A stretch of DNA of 64,000 bases, taken from the NCBI GenBank assembly GCA_030604885.1, contig JAUVUZ010000016.1:19627-83626 (forward strand), read 5' to 3'. Source of the stretch: Alphaproteobacteria bacterium (GTDB taxonomy: Bacteria; Pseudomonadota; Alphaproteobacteria; Rhodospirillales; Rhodospirillaceae). The notes beneath the pieces are model-generated. The model ran no database searches. It was not told the DNA's origin and worked only from the letters and a program-made list of their open reading frames with translations. Shown piece by piece: positions 54,901 through 63,435 of this stretch; within the stretch, counting starts at the first letter, position 1, and every line of letters begins with the position of its first letter. The position numbers and the translations under genes were made by a program.

Positions 54901-55734
54901 TCAGAAGGCGTCGGTCGGTACGCCCCCTCCCTTCATGGCGGGGCGGGACGTGCCGCGTTGTGCGAAATACTGCGCGGGCGTGCTCCCCAGTGCTTTCTTG
55001 AACATCGTGATGAACGCGTTGATCGATTCATAACCGAGTTCCGCCGCGACGTTCTGCACCGAAGCGCCTCCGGCGAGTTCCCGAAGTGCGACGACAAGGT
55101 GCAATTGCTGCCGCCAACGTCCGAACGTCAGGCCCGTTTCCTTGTGCATCAAACGGACGAGCGACCTCTCGCTCATCGCCACGGACTTTGCCCATTCGCC
55201 CAGCGTCCGCCGGTCGGACGGCGCGGCCGCCAGGGCGTCCGCGATGGCACGGACCTTAGGGTGGCGGGAAATGGGGAGGTTGAAGCGTTCGCGCGGCATT
55301 CCGGCCAATTCGTCGAGCGTTACTCTCGCCAGCCGGGCGGCATGGTTGTCCATCGGATAATCCGCGCTTTCGCACGCCAGGCGATCGACCAGTTCCCGGA
55401 TCAGCGAAGAGATCGACAGCGTGCAACAGGCCTCCGGCAGCTTCGCCGCGCCCGGCTCGACGAAGAGGTAGTTGAGTCGGGCGTTCGCGGTCGCGCGGGC
55501 GCTGTGCGCGATGCCGCCCGGAATCCAGACTCCGCAATTGGGCGGCACGATCCAGATTTCGCTATCCGCGGTGCAGGTCACCGCCCCACGCCGCGCGAGA
55601 ATGAGCTGGCCCTTGCGGTGCGTGTGCATGGGCACTTCTTCCGCATAATCCGTGAAGTCGAGCTGGCCTACGACGGCCGGGCGATCGGTCAGATCGGGGT
55701 CGAACACGAAGACGGTGGAGGATGTCGCGGGCAT
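54901..55734 (-). CDS. AraC-family transcriptional regulator
   Basis: 277 residues from ATG 55734. N-terminal cupin-like sensor domain (MHTHRKGQLILARRGAVTC, IPGGIAHSARA) and two C-terminal helix-turn-helix motifs (SVAMSERSLVRLMHKETG; VAAELGYESINAFITMFKKALGSTPAQYF). It is divergent from the FUSC efflux operon with 77 bp between the starts and is its probable regulator; a TGGCAG direct repeat lies in the gap. The cupin usually binds a small, often aromatic, effector. Confidence 0.9.
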   Translation of the reverse strand: MPATSSTVFVFDPDLTDRPAVVGQLDFTDYAEEVPMHTHRKGQLILARRGAVTCTADSEIWIVPPNCGVWIPGGIAHSARATANARLNYLFVEPGAAKLPEACCTLSISSLIRELVDRLACESADYPMDNHAARLARVTLDELAGMPRERFNLPISRHPKVRAIADALAAAPSDRRTLGEWAKSVAMSERSLVRLMHKETGLTFGRWRQQLHLVVALRELAGGASVQNVAAELGYESINAFITMFKKALGSTPAQYFAQRGTSRPAMKGGGVPTDAF

Positions 55735-55738
55735 CGAT

Positions 55739-55768
55739 TGGCAGCATTTAGTTATTTTATGGCAGAAT
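55739..55768. promoter_or_regulatory. TGGCAG direct repeat, candidate AraC-type operator
   Basis: TGGCAGCAT at 55739-55747 and TGGCAGAAT at 55760-55768: nine-base direct repeats differing in one position, exactly 21 bp apart (two helical turns), in the AT-rich gap between the AraC-type regulator and the efflux operon. AraC-family proteins bind two such head-to-tail sites through their paired HTH motifs. Confidence 0.55.
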
Positions 55769-55811
55769 ATCGAATTTATCAGGGGGCGCAAGGTGCGTAT
55801 GAATCGCTCGC

Positions 55812-57926
55812 ATGAATACCCCCCGTTCCGCGCACAGCCCGTTGAAGACACCTCTCGCCGCGATCCTGCGCGCGGGATCGTCCTTCCTGAAGGCCCCCGC
55901 CCTCAAGGCCGATGCGGAAGCGCTGCTGTTTTCGGTGAAGAGCTTCGCCGCAGCGATGCTGGCCTATGGCATGGCGTTACATATCGGGCTAGACAAACCC
56001 TATTGGGCCATCGTCACCGTCTACATCGTTTCGCAGAATTCGGCCGGGGCGTCGCTCGGCCGGGGCGTCTACCGTTTCGCCGGAGCGGTCGTCGGCGCCG
56101 TGGCAACGGTGGCGATCGTTCCCAATTTCGTGAACGATCCGATGACATGCAGCGTGATGCTCGCCTGCTGGATCGGCCTGTGCCTCTATTTTTCGCTGCT
56201 CGACCGCACACCGCGTTCCTATGCGTTCGTTCTGGCGGGCTATACCGTGAGCCTGATCGGTTTCCCCAGCGTTCTCGACCCCGGTGCGGTCTTCACAACG
56301 GCGTCGATGCGGGTCCAGGAAATCTCGATCGGAATCCTCTGCTCGATCCTGATGCATCGTTTCGTCCTGCCGAAACGCATGACCGGCCAATTCATCGGCA
56401 AGCTGTCGGCAACGCTGCGGAACGCCCGACGCCTGGCCGGGGACGCGTTTCGCGGGGCGTCGGAGCAGAAGACCCATCGCGACCGCACGCAACTGGCTAT
56501 CGATCTCCTCGGCTTGCAAGGGCTGGCGACGCATCTGCCATACGATCCGGCTCATGCTGCTCCGCACCGCAAGACGCTGAAGCGAGTCCACGACCGGCTG
56601 GCGCAGCTGCTTCCGCTCACCATCGAGATCGAGGACCGACTCCGTGCCCTCGGCGCCGGAGGCCACACCGCGCCCGACGAACTGATCGCGCTGCTGGACG
56701 ACACCGAGGCCTGGATCGAAGCCGACGCCGCCAAGAGGGGCGGCACGGCCGACGACCTGATCGCGCGCGGGCGATCGCTCCAGGCTCGCGTCGGCGCGGA
56801 CGGGGCGACGCCCGGAGACAGGCTTGCCGCCAACCTCGCCGGTCACCTCGCCGAGACGATCGGCCTGATCCACGACTGCGACCGGCTGGAGCGGACCATC
56901 GGCCGTGCCGGCCGGTCGCGCGATGACGCACCCTATCGCGGACCGGCGCGTGCGAGGGGCTATGTCTATCATCGCGATCACTGGATGGCGGCGCGGGCGG
57001 CGCTGGGGGCCATCCTCGGCATCGTCGTCGGCTGCGCCTTCTGGATCCGCTCGGCCTGGCCCGACGGCGGAATGGCGGTTTCCATCCTCGGCGTATGCTG
57101 CACCCTGTTCGGAAATGTCGACTCACCGGCGCCGAACGTCATCAAGTACATGGTCGGCCTCGTCTATGGCGTTGCGATCAGCCTCGCCTACGGTTTCGTC
57201 ATCCTGCCCCGCGTAACCGATTTCGATGTTCTGGTCGCGGTGCTCGCACCGGCTTTCCTGTTCGCCGGGTCCTTGCAAGCGCGCCCGCCGACGACGCTCA
57301 TGGCGCTCGGCATCACCCTGACGATTCCGATCGTCGGCGGCTTGGGCACCGCTTACGGCGGATCCTTCGCCGACGTCCTCAACAGTGTCGTTGCCGTCTT
57401 CGCGGCAATCGGGTTCGGCATCGTGAGCATGACCCTGCTTCAGACCACTCCGGCCGACGCGGCGATCGACCGCTTGTCCCGGCTCACCCGGAGGGACGTC
57501 CGGCGGCTGGCTCGCGGCGGCGCACGCGGCAAAGCACACTGGACGAACCTCATGGTCGACCGGACGGCATTGCTGCCGCCAAGGCTGGCGGCGTCCAAGA
57601 ACGCCGATGCGCGTGCGCTCGACGACATGTTGCGCCATCTTCGCGTCGGCCATGCCGCGGATCGACTCCGCGGAGCGATCCGCCCTGGCGACGGCGACAT
57701 CGGGAATGCGGCGCGAGAGCTTCTGTCAGCGGTTGCCGCGCATTACGGGAGCGGACGCCGGAAAGGCCCGGTCGAGGCCGCCGGTTTGGACCGACACATC
57801 GAGAGGTTGACGGCACTGGTTACCGCAAGCGGGATCGAGGATCGCTCGCGCTGGCTCGATCTGCTCGTCGACCTTCGCTTCGCTCTGCTTCCCCAGTACG
57901 CGACGGACAGGAGCCGCGAGTCATGA
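55812..57926 (+). CDS. FUSC-family aromatic acid/fusaric acid exporter
   Basis: 704 residues. Two blocks of membrane helices (about 30-170 and 385-520) separated and followed by cytoplasmic helical regions, the AaeB/YccS layout. The GLDKPYWAIVTVYIVSQNSAGASLGRGVYRFAGAVVGA opening is the FUSC signature. It should export aromatic acids or related toxic compounds through the inner membrane with the HlyD-type adaptor at 58126. Stop overlaps the DUF1656 gene by 4 bp. Codon choice is less GC3-rich than in neighbouring blocks. Confidence 0.9.
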   Translation: MNTPRSAHSPLKTPLAAILRAGSSFLKAPALKADAEALLFSVKSFAAAMLAYGMALHIGLDKPYWAIVTVYIVSQNSAGASLGRGVYRFAGAVVGAVATVAIVPNFVNDPMTCSVMLACWIGLCLYFSLLDRTPRSYAFVLAGYTVSLIGFPSVLDPGAVFTTASMRVQEISIGILCSILMHRFVLPKRMTGQFIGKLSATLRNARRLAGDAFRGASEQKTHRDRTQLAIDLLGLQGLATHLPYDPAHAAPHRKTLKRVHDRLAQLLPLTIEIEDRLRALGAGGHTAPDELIALLDDTEAWIEADAAKRGGTADDLIARGRSLQARVGADGATPGDRLAANLAGHLAETIGLIHDCDRLERTIGRAGRSRDDAPYRGPARARGYVYHRDHWMAARAALGAILGIVVGCAFWIRSAWPDGGMAVSILGVCCTLFGNVDSPAPNVIKYMVGLVYGVAISLAYGFVILPRVTDFDVLVAVLAPAFLFAGSLQARPPTTLMALGITLTIPIVGGLGTAYGGSFADVLNSVVAVFAAIGFGIVSMTLLQTTPADAAIDRLSRLTRRDVRRLARGGARGKAHWTNLMVDRTALLPPRLAASKNADARALDDMLRHLRVGHAADRLRGAIRPGDGDIGNAARELLSAVAAHYGSGRRKGPVEAAGLDRHIERLTALVTASGIEDRSRWLDLLVDLRFALLPQYATDRSRES

Positions 57927-58129
57927 TCGTCGACGTCAATGTCGGGGGAGTTCTGCTCCCCGGCCTGCTGGTCCTGGCGGTCGTCGGGCTGCTCGCCACC
58001 ATCGTGGTGCTCCGTCTTCTGACCATCGCGGGAGGACACCGTGTGTTCGTCCATCGGCCGCTCGTCGAGATCGCCACTTTCTCCCTCATCTACGGTCTGC
58101 TCGCGCAGACCTGCCCATTCACCGGATGA
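57923..58129 (+). CDS. DUF1656 small membrane protein (AaeX-like)
   Basis: 68 residues with two membrane helices. It sits between the FUSC protein and HlyD adaptor with 4-bp overlaps on both sides, exactly the position of AaeX/DUF1656 in aromatic-acid efflux operons. ATG at 57923. Function unknown, presumably a small pump subunit. Confidence 0.87.
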   Translation: MIVDVNVGGVLLPGLLVLAVVGLLATIVVLRLLTIAGGHRVFVHRPLVEIATFSLIYGLLAQTCPFTG

Positions 58130-59061
58130 TCCCAATGAAACCCGCTTTGGTACTGCTCGGCCGCTATGCCCTGACCATCAGCTTCGTCGCCGTCGCCACC
58201 GTCATCGCGGCGCAGGCGTGGATACGGTCGGAGCGTACGCCCTGGACCCGCGACGGCCGGGTCAGCGCGGAAGTCGTCCAGATCGCGCCGGAAGTCTCCG
58301 GCACCATCAGCGCCGTGTCGGTGGTCGACAATCAGTATGTCCATCGGGGCGACGTTCTTTACGTGATCGATCCCGAGCGGTTCCGGCTTGCCGTGGCGTC
58401 GGCACAGGCCGATGTCGAGGCCCGGCGTCAGGACATGCTCGTCCGTGAAGCGACGGCGCAGCGACGCAGCCAGCTCCGGGAACGGAACATCGTGTCTCAA
58501 GAAAACCTCCAGCAAACCAGCGGAGCGGCGGCGGTGGCGGCCGCCGACTATCGAAGGGCATCGACGGCCCTCGATCTCGCCAAACTCGATCTCGCCCGTT
58601 CCATCATCCGCTCGCCGGTGGACGGCTATGTCACCAATCTGAGGCTGCGGCCCGGCGATTATGCGACAGCCGGTGCGACCAAGATCGCCGTTCTCGACTC
58701 GGCCAGCTTCTGGATCACCGGGTATTTCGAGGAAACCAAGCTTCGGCACATCCGCGTCGGCAGCCCGGCGCAAATCACGCTGATGGGCTTCGATCAACCC
58801 GTGTCCGGCCATGTCGAAAGCATCGGCCGCGGCATCGACAACGGCAACGACGCCCCCGGTCATCTCGGCTTGCCCAGTGTGGAGGCGACATTCAGTTGGG
58901 TGCGCCTGGCCCAGCGCATCCCGGTGCGCATCCATATCGACCGGGTGCCGCCCGGCGTCGAACTGGCGGCAGGAATGACGGCAAGTGTCGCCATCGGACC
59001 GGCGATCTCCGGCGATGCGACGCAAGGCCGTCTGGTCGCCTTGCTGAGATCGATTCAGTGA
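58126..59061 (+). CDS. HlyD-family membrane fusion protein (AaeA-like)
   Basis: 311 residues. Single N-terminal membrane anchor (about 12-30), barrel-sandwich halves with VVQIAPEVSGTISAVSVVDNQYVHRGDVLYVID and SIIRSPVDGYVTNL, a coiled-coil hairpin between, and a C-terminal FWITGYFEETKL region as in AaeA/EmrA. It links the FUSC inner-membrane pump to the outer membrane; no outer-membrane channel gene follows. An ATG three codons later (58135) is also possible. Confidence 0.92.
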   Translation: MIPMKPALVLLGRYALTISFVAVATVIAAQAWIRSERTPWTRDGRVSAEVVQIAPEVSGTISAVSVVDNQYVHRGDVLYVIDPERFRLAVASAQADVEARRQDMLVREATAQRRSQLRERNIVSQENLQQTSGAAAVAAADYRRASTALDLAKLDLARSIIRSPVDGYVTNLRLRPGDYATAGATKIAVLDSASFWITGYFEETKLRHIRVGSPAQITLMGFDQPVSGHVESIGRGIDNGNDAPGHLGLPSVEATFSWVRLAQRIPVRIHIDRVPPGVELAAGMTASVAIGPAISGDATQGRLVALLRSIQ

Positions 59062-59247
59062 CGGTGGGCGCCGCTGCGGCGAACGGAGACGCCGCTCAAA
59101 AAGGAGGTCACCCGTACCAGTCTCCTTGCCCGCGGCATGTCTCGGTGCCGAACACCCGTCGTCGTGAGTTCCTTATCGACGGACATCCGGCTTGATCCTC
59201 GGCCGGGCGTCGCCAGCTTCGCAGGGTGTGCAACAGGAGTCCCTGAC

Positions 59248-59697
59248 ATGACCGCCGATCCTTCCGACCTTGCCGCCCGCGTCGGGCGGGCGCTGCTCGA
59301 CAGCCGTTCCGACGCGATCCTCGCCACCGACCGGGAGGGGGTGATCCGCCTGTGGAATCCGGGGGCCGAGCGCATCTTCGGCTTCACGGCGGCGGACGCG
59401 GTGGGGCAATCCCTCGACATCATCGTGCCGGAGAATCTCCGCGCCCGGCACTGGCAGGGTTGGGCGCATGCGGTGGAGACCGGCCGCAGCCGCTACGGCG
59501 AGGGGGAACTGCTGTCGGTGCCCGCGATCACCGCCGAGGGGATGCGGATTTCCGTCGAGTTCACCATCGTCCTGCTGTTCGACGGCGACGGCCGGGTGGA
59601 CGGCGTCGCCGCGGTGCTGCGCGATGCCTCCGCCCGCTTCGAGGAAATCCGCCGCATCAAACGCGAGCTGGCGGCATGGACCCCCTCGGGCCATTGA
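59248..59697 (+). CDS. Single-domain PAS protein
   Basis: 149 residues. One PAS domain: SRSDAILATDREGVIRLWNPGAERIFGFTAADAVGQSLDIIVPENLR, then HWQGWAHAVETGRSRYGEGELLSVPAI and a C-terminal strand-rich part ending in a short helix. No output domain follows, so it would signal by protein contact. Cofactor (heme, flavin, ligand) cannot be read. ATG at 59248 is preceded by AGGAG. Confidence 0.82.
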   Translation: MTADPSDLAARVGRALLDSRSDAILATDREGVIRLWNPGAERIFGFTAADAVGQSLDIIVPENLRARHWQGWAHAVETGRSRYGEGELLSVPAITAEGMRISVEFTIVLLFDGDGRVDGVAAVLRDASARFEEIRRIKRELAAWTPSGH

Positions 59698-59821
59698 CGG
59701 GGCACGAGGGGGAGAATCCGCGTGACGGGGCGGGCGCGTTCTTCTAGGTTCGGGGCGGACGGGGCGTGGACCGGACCCGCGCCCGTCATCGACTTGCCAC
59801 GCCAACTCTGAAGAGCGTTCC

Positions 59822-60415
59822 ATGTATTTGCTGATGGGGATATCGGTCGCCGTCATGGGGGTGGTCCTGGTGATGGTGTTCGGGTCATGGGGGATCATCC
59901 TATGGCACAAGGGGGTGCGTGGCCTGTTGGGATACGACAACGTGGTGGTGCAGACCTTCGAGGCTGCGGTGGTCTATTCCAAGGGGCGGTTCAGCCAGGT
60001 GCTGACCGTCGGCGACCACTGGATCCGGGCGAAATCCGCACAGGTGATCCGGGTGGATCTGCGTCCCGAAACCTGGTCGGGCGAGCAGTGGGTCACCTCC
60101 GGCGACGGCGTCTCCACCTTCGTGCGGTGGAGCGCCCGGGTCCGGGTCGAGGACGCTCGCAAACTCGTCGAGAACACCAAGAACTACGGCAGCGACGTGT
60201 TCTGCAGAATCCAGTCGTGCGTGAAGGCGGCCGGCACCGGCCTGCCGTACAAGACGCTTCAGGGCACCATAGGGGACCCACAGGATGCGGTGATCTCCGC
60301 GATCTCCGCATCTCTTGCGGAGATCGGCTGTTCCTGCCTCGGCTTCGAGTTCCTCGATGTGCGCCCCGCGATCGACATGCAGGAGCCACGGGAAATCGGC
60401 TTCATCAATCACTGA
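59822..60415 (+). CDS. SPFH/Band-7-like (stomatin-related) membrane protein
   Basis: 197 residues. N-terminal membrane helix (about 5-27), then a domain resembling SPFH proteins: VVYSKGRFSQVLTVGDHWIRAKSAQVIRVDLRPETWSGEQWVTSGDGVSTFVRWSARVRV. It lacks the long C-terminal coiled coil of typical slipins and ends soon after the domain. A membrane-scaffolding role is possible, but identity rests on pattern similarity only. It stands alone between the PAS gene and recQ. Confidence 0.65.
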   Translation: MYLLMGISVAVMGVVLVMVFGSWGIILWHKGVRGLLGYDNVVVQTFEAAVVYSKGRFSQVLTVGDHWIRAKSAQVIRVDLRPETWSGEQWVTSGDGVSTFVRWSARVRVEDARKLVENTKNYGSDVFCRIQSCVKAAGTGLPYKTLQGTIGDPQDAVISAISASLAEIGCSCLGFEFLDVRPAIDMQEPREIGFINH

Positions 60416-60463
60416 GCCGTCCGGAGTTCGCTGGCTTCGGCAGCCCCAACGCGAAGACGACCC

Positions 60464-62308
60464 ATGTTTCCAGGTGACGTTCCCGAAATCGCTCCGGCGG
60501 ACCCCCTCGACGTGCTCAAGCGGGTGTATGGCTTTTCCGCGTTCCGGGGGCGGCAGGGGGAGGTGATCGACCACGTGATCGCGGGCGGCGACGCGGTGGT
60601 GCTGTTCCCCACCGGCGCGGGCAAGTCGCTGTGCTTCCAGATTCCCGCCCTGTGCCGCGACGGCGTCGGAATCGTCATCTCGCCGCTGATCGCCCTGATG
60701 CGCGACCAGGTGGAGGCGCTCAAGCAGCGCGGCGTGCGCGCGGCGGCGCTCAATTCGTCGCTGACGCGCGAGGAGTTCCTCGACGTGCGGAACGCCCTCG
60801 GCCGCGGCGCCCTCGACCTGCTCTACGTCACGCCCGAGCGGGTCGCCACCCCCGGCTTCCGCGACATGCTGGGGCGGGCGCGGATCGCCCTGTTCGCCAT
60901 CGACGAGGCCCATTGCGTCTCCCAGTGGGGGCACGACTTTCGCCCCGAGTACCGCGAACTCGGGCAACTCGCCGAGCTGTTCCCCGGCGTGCCGCGGGTG
61001 GCGCTGACCGCCACCGCCGACGCCCACACCCGCGACGACATCGCCGCGCAGCTCGGGCTTTCCGCCGCGCGGGTGTTCTCCACCTCGTTCAACCGGCCGA
61101 ACATCAGCTACGAGATCGTCGAGCGCGACCAGCCGCGCCAGCAGTTGCTGCGCTTCCTCGGCCGCCACGCGGGGGAGAGCGGCATCGTCTACTGCCTCTC
61201 CCGCGCCAAGGTGGAGGACACCGCCCAGTGGCTGAACGGGCAGGGGGTGCGCGCGCTCGCCTACCACGCGGGGATGGACCGGGAGACCCGCGACGCCCAC
61301 CAGGACGCCTTCCTCAAGGAGGAGGACCTGTGCCTGGTGGCGACGGTGGCGTTCGGCATGGGGGTGGACAAGCCCAACGTGCGTTATGTGGCGCATCTCG
61401 ACCTGCCCGGGTCGGTGGAGGCGTATTACCAGGAGACCGGCCGCGCCGGGCGCGACGGCCTGCCGTCGGAGGCGTGGATGGCCTACGGCATGGCCGACGT
61501 GATCCAGCGCAGCCGGATGATCGACGAAGGCAACTCGGACGACGACGTGAAGCGGGTGGAGCGCGCCAAGCTCAACGCCCTGCTGGCGATCTGCGAAACC
61601 CCCGGCTGCCGCCGCCAGGCGCTGCTCGGCTATTTCGGCGAGGCCCACCCCGGCAACTGCGGCAGCTGCGACTCCTGCCTCAACCCGGTGGAAACCTGGG
61701 ACGGCACCGAGGCGGCGATCAAGGCGCTGGCGGCGGTGTTCCGCACCGGCGAGCGCTTCGGCGTCGGCCATCTGGTGGACGTTCTCGTCGGCAACGTCAA
61801 CGACAAGACCACCCGCTTCGGCCACGACGCGATGCCGGTGTTCGGCGCGGGGCGGGACCTGCCGGCCAAGACCTGGCAGTCGATCTACCGCCAATTGCTC
61901 GCCGCCGGTCTGGTGCGGGTGGATCACACCGCGTTCGGCGCCCTGCGGCTGGAGCCGGAGGAGGCGCGCGCGGTGTTCCGCCGCGAGCGCGAGGTGCGCT
62001 TCCGCAAGGATCGCCCCACCACCGGCAAGGCGGCGCGCGCGGCCTCCGAGCGCGCGGCGAGCGCCCGCTCGGCGCTGGAAGGGGACGACAAGGCGCTGTT
62101 CGAGGCCCTGCGCGCCACCCGCACCGCCATCGCCAAGGAGCTTGCGGTGCCGCCCTACGTGGTGTTCCCCGACACCACCCTGGTGGCCTTCGCCACCCAG
62201 CGCCCCGCCAGCCGCGCGGCGATGCTGGAGGTTTCCGGCGTCGGCCAGGCGAAGCTCGAACGCTTCGGCGACGCGTTTCTCCAGGCGATCGCCGCGCACG
62301 GCGCATAG
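60464..62308 (+). CDS. recQ: ATP-dependent DNA helicase RecQ
   Basis: 614 residues. Helicase core with Walker [21 protein letters not shown] box [21 protein letters not shown]-like TATAD, and [12 protein letters not shown]; zinc-binding Cys set [26 protein letters not shown] domain; C-terminal HRDC domain ([16 protein letters not shown]). It unwinds DNA in recombination and replication-fork repair. ATG at 60464. Confidence 0.95.
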   Translation: MFPGDVPEIAPADPLDVLKRVYGFSAFRGRQGEVIDHVIAGGDAVVLFPTGAGKSLCFQIPALCRDGVGIVISPLIALMRDQVEALKQRGVRAAALNSSLTREEFLDVRNALGRGALDLLYVTPERVATPGFRDMLGRARIALFAIDEAHCVSQWGHDFRPEYRELGQLAELFPGVPRVALTATADAHTRDDIAAQLGLSAARVFSTSFNRPNISYEIVERDQPRQQLLRFLGRHAGESGIVYCLSRAKVEDTAQWLNGQGVRALAYHAGMDRETRDAHQDAFLKEEDLCLVATVAFGMGVDKPNVRYVAHLDLPGSVEAYYQETGRAGRDGLPSEAWMAYGMADVIQRSRMIDEGNSDDDVKRVERAKLNALLAICETPGCRRQALLGYFGEAHPGNCGSCDSCLNPVETWDGTEAAIKALAAVFRTGERFGVGHLVDVLVGNVNDKTTRFGHDAMPVFGAGRDLPAKTWQSIYRQLLAAGLVRVDHTAFGALRLEPEEARAVFRREREVRFRKDRPTTGKAARAASERAASARSALEGDDKALFEALRATRTAIAKELAVPPYVVFPDTTLVAFATQRPASRAAMLEVSGVGQAKLERFGDAFLQAIAAHGA

Positions 62309-62375
62309 CCTTGGAAGTTCGGGCGGGCGTCCCCATAACAGGGGGCGCAAACCCTTCATTCCCAGGAGATTGGTC

Positions 62376-63386
62376 ATGCCCGCATCCTCGCCCCTGCCGA
62401 CCCGCCGGTTCGGCCGTACCGATATGGAGATCACCCGCGTCGGCTTCGGCGCGTGGGCGATCGGCGGCGCCGGGTGGGCGTTCGGCTGGGGCAGCCAGGA
62501 AGACGCGGACTCGGTGGCGGCGATCCGCCACGCGGTGTCCGTCGGCATCAACTGGATCGACACCGCCGCCGTCTACGGCCTCGGCCATTCGGAAGAGGTG
62601 GTGCGCGAGGCGCTGGCGCCGATCCCGCAATCCGAACGCCCCTACGTCTTCACCAAGTGCGGCCTGGTGTGGAGCCGGGACGACCGCGAGGCCCGGCCCC
62701 AGCGCGTCGCCACCCGCGAGAGCCTGAAGCGGGAGTGCGAGGCGTCGCTGAAGCGCCTCGGGGTCGAGCGCATCGACCTCTATCAGATGCACTGGCCCTC
62801 GGAGGACGGCACGCCGATCGAGGATTACTGGCAGACCCTGCTCGACCTCAAGGCGGAGGGCAAGGTGCGCGCCGTCGGCCTCTCCAACCACGATGCCGAA
62901 CAGCTCGCCCGTGCCGAGGCGCTGGGCCACGTGGACACCCTCCAGCCGCCGTTCTCGGCGATCCGCCGCGATGCCGCCGCCGCCGAGTTGCCGTGGTGCG
63001 CGGCGCACCAGACCGGCGTGATCGTCTACAGCCCGATGCAGTCGGGCCTGCTCTCCGGCGGCTTCACCGCCGAGCGGGCGAAAAACCTGCCCGAGAACGA
63101 CTGGCGCTCCCGCGCCGACGAGTTCATCGGCGACCGCCTCACCCGCAACCTCGCGTTCGTGGAGGCGATGAAGCCGGTGGCGGCGCGCCACGGCGTCGGC
63201 GTCGGCGCGGTGGCGGTGGCGTGGGCGCTCGGGAACCCGGGCGTGACCGCCGCCATCGTCGGCGCCCGTTCCCCCGCCCAGGTGGACGGCTGGCTGCCCG
63301 CCGCGTCGCTGGCGCTCTCCGCCGACGACAAGGCGGAGCTGGACGCGGCGCTGAAAACCCTCGGCGTCGGCTCCGGCCCGATCTGA
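62376..63386 (+). CDS. Aldo/keto reductase
   Basis: 336 residues. The catalytic tetrad is visible: Asp in NWIDTAAVYG, Tyr in the same motif, Lys in VFTKCGL and His in YQMHWP; NADPH-binding GARSPAQVD in the C-terminal part. It reduces carbonyls with NADPH; substrate unknown. ATG at 62376 follows AGGAGA. It resembles the YajO/perakine-reductase-type group. It lies beside the repeat array. Confidence 0.9.
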   Translation: MPASSPLPTRRFGRTDMEITRVGFGAWAIGGAGWAFGWGSQEDADSVAAIRHAVSVGINWIDTAAVYGLGHSEEVVREALAPIPQSERPYVFTKCGLVWSRDDREARPQRVATRESLKRECEASLKRLGVERIDLYQMHWPSEDGTPIEDYWQTLLDLKAEGKVRAVGLSNHDAEQLARAEALGHVDTLQPPFSAIRRDAAAAELPWCAAHQTGVIVYSPMQSGLLSGGFTAERAKNLPENDWRSRADEFIGDRLTRNLAFVEAMKPVAARHGVGVGAVAVAWALGNPGVTAAIVGARSPAQVDGWLPAASLALSADDKAELDAALKTLGVGSGPI

Positions 63387-63435
63387 ATCCGGCACGCCTC
63401 GTCGCCACCCGGAGGCACGAAACCTTTCTCACGCG

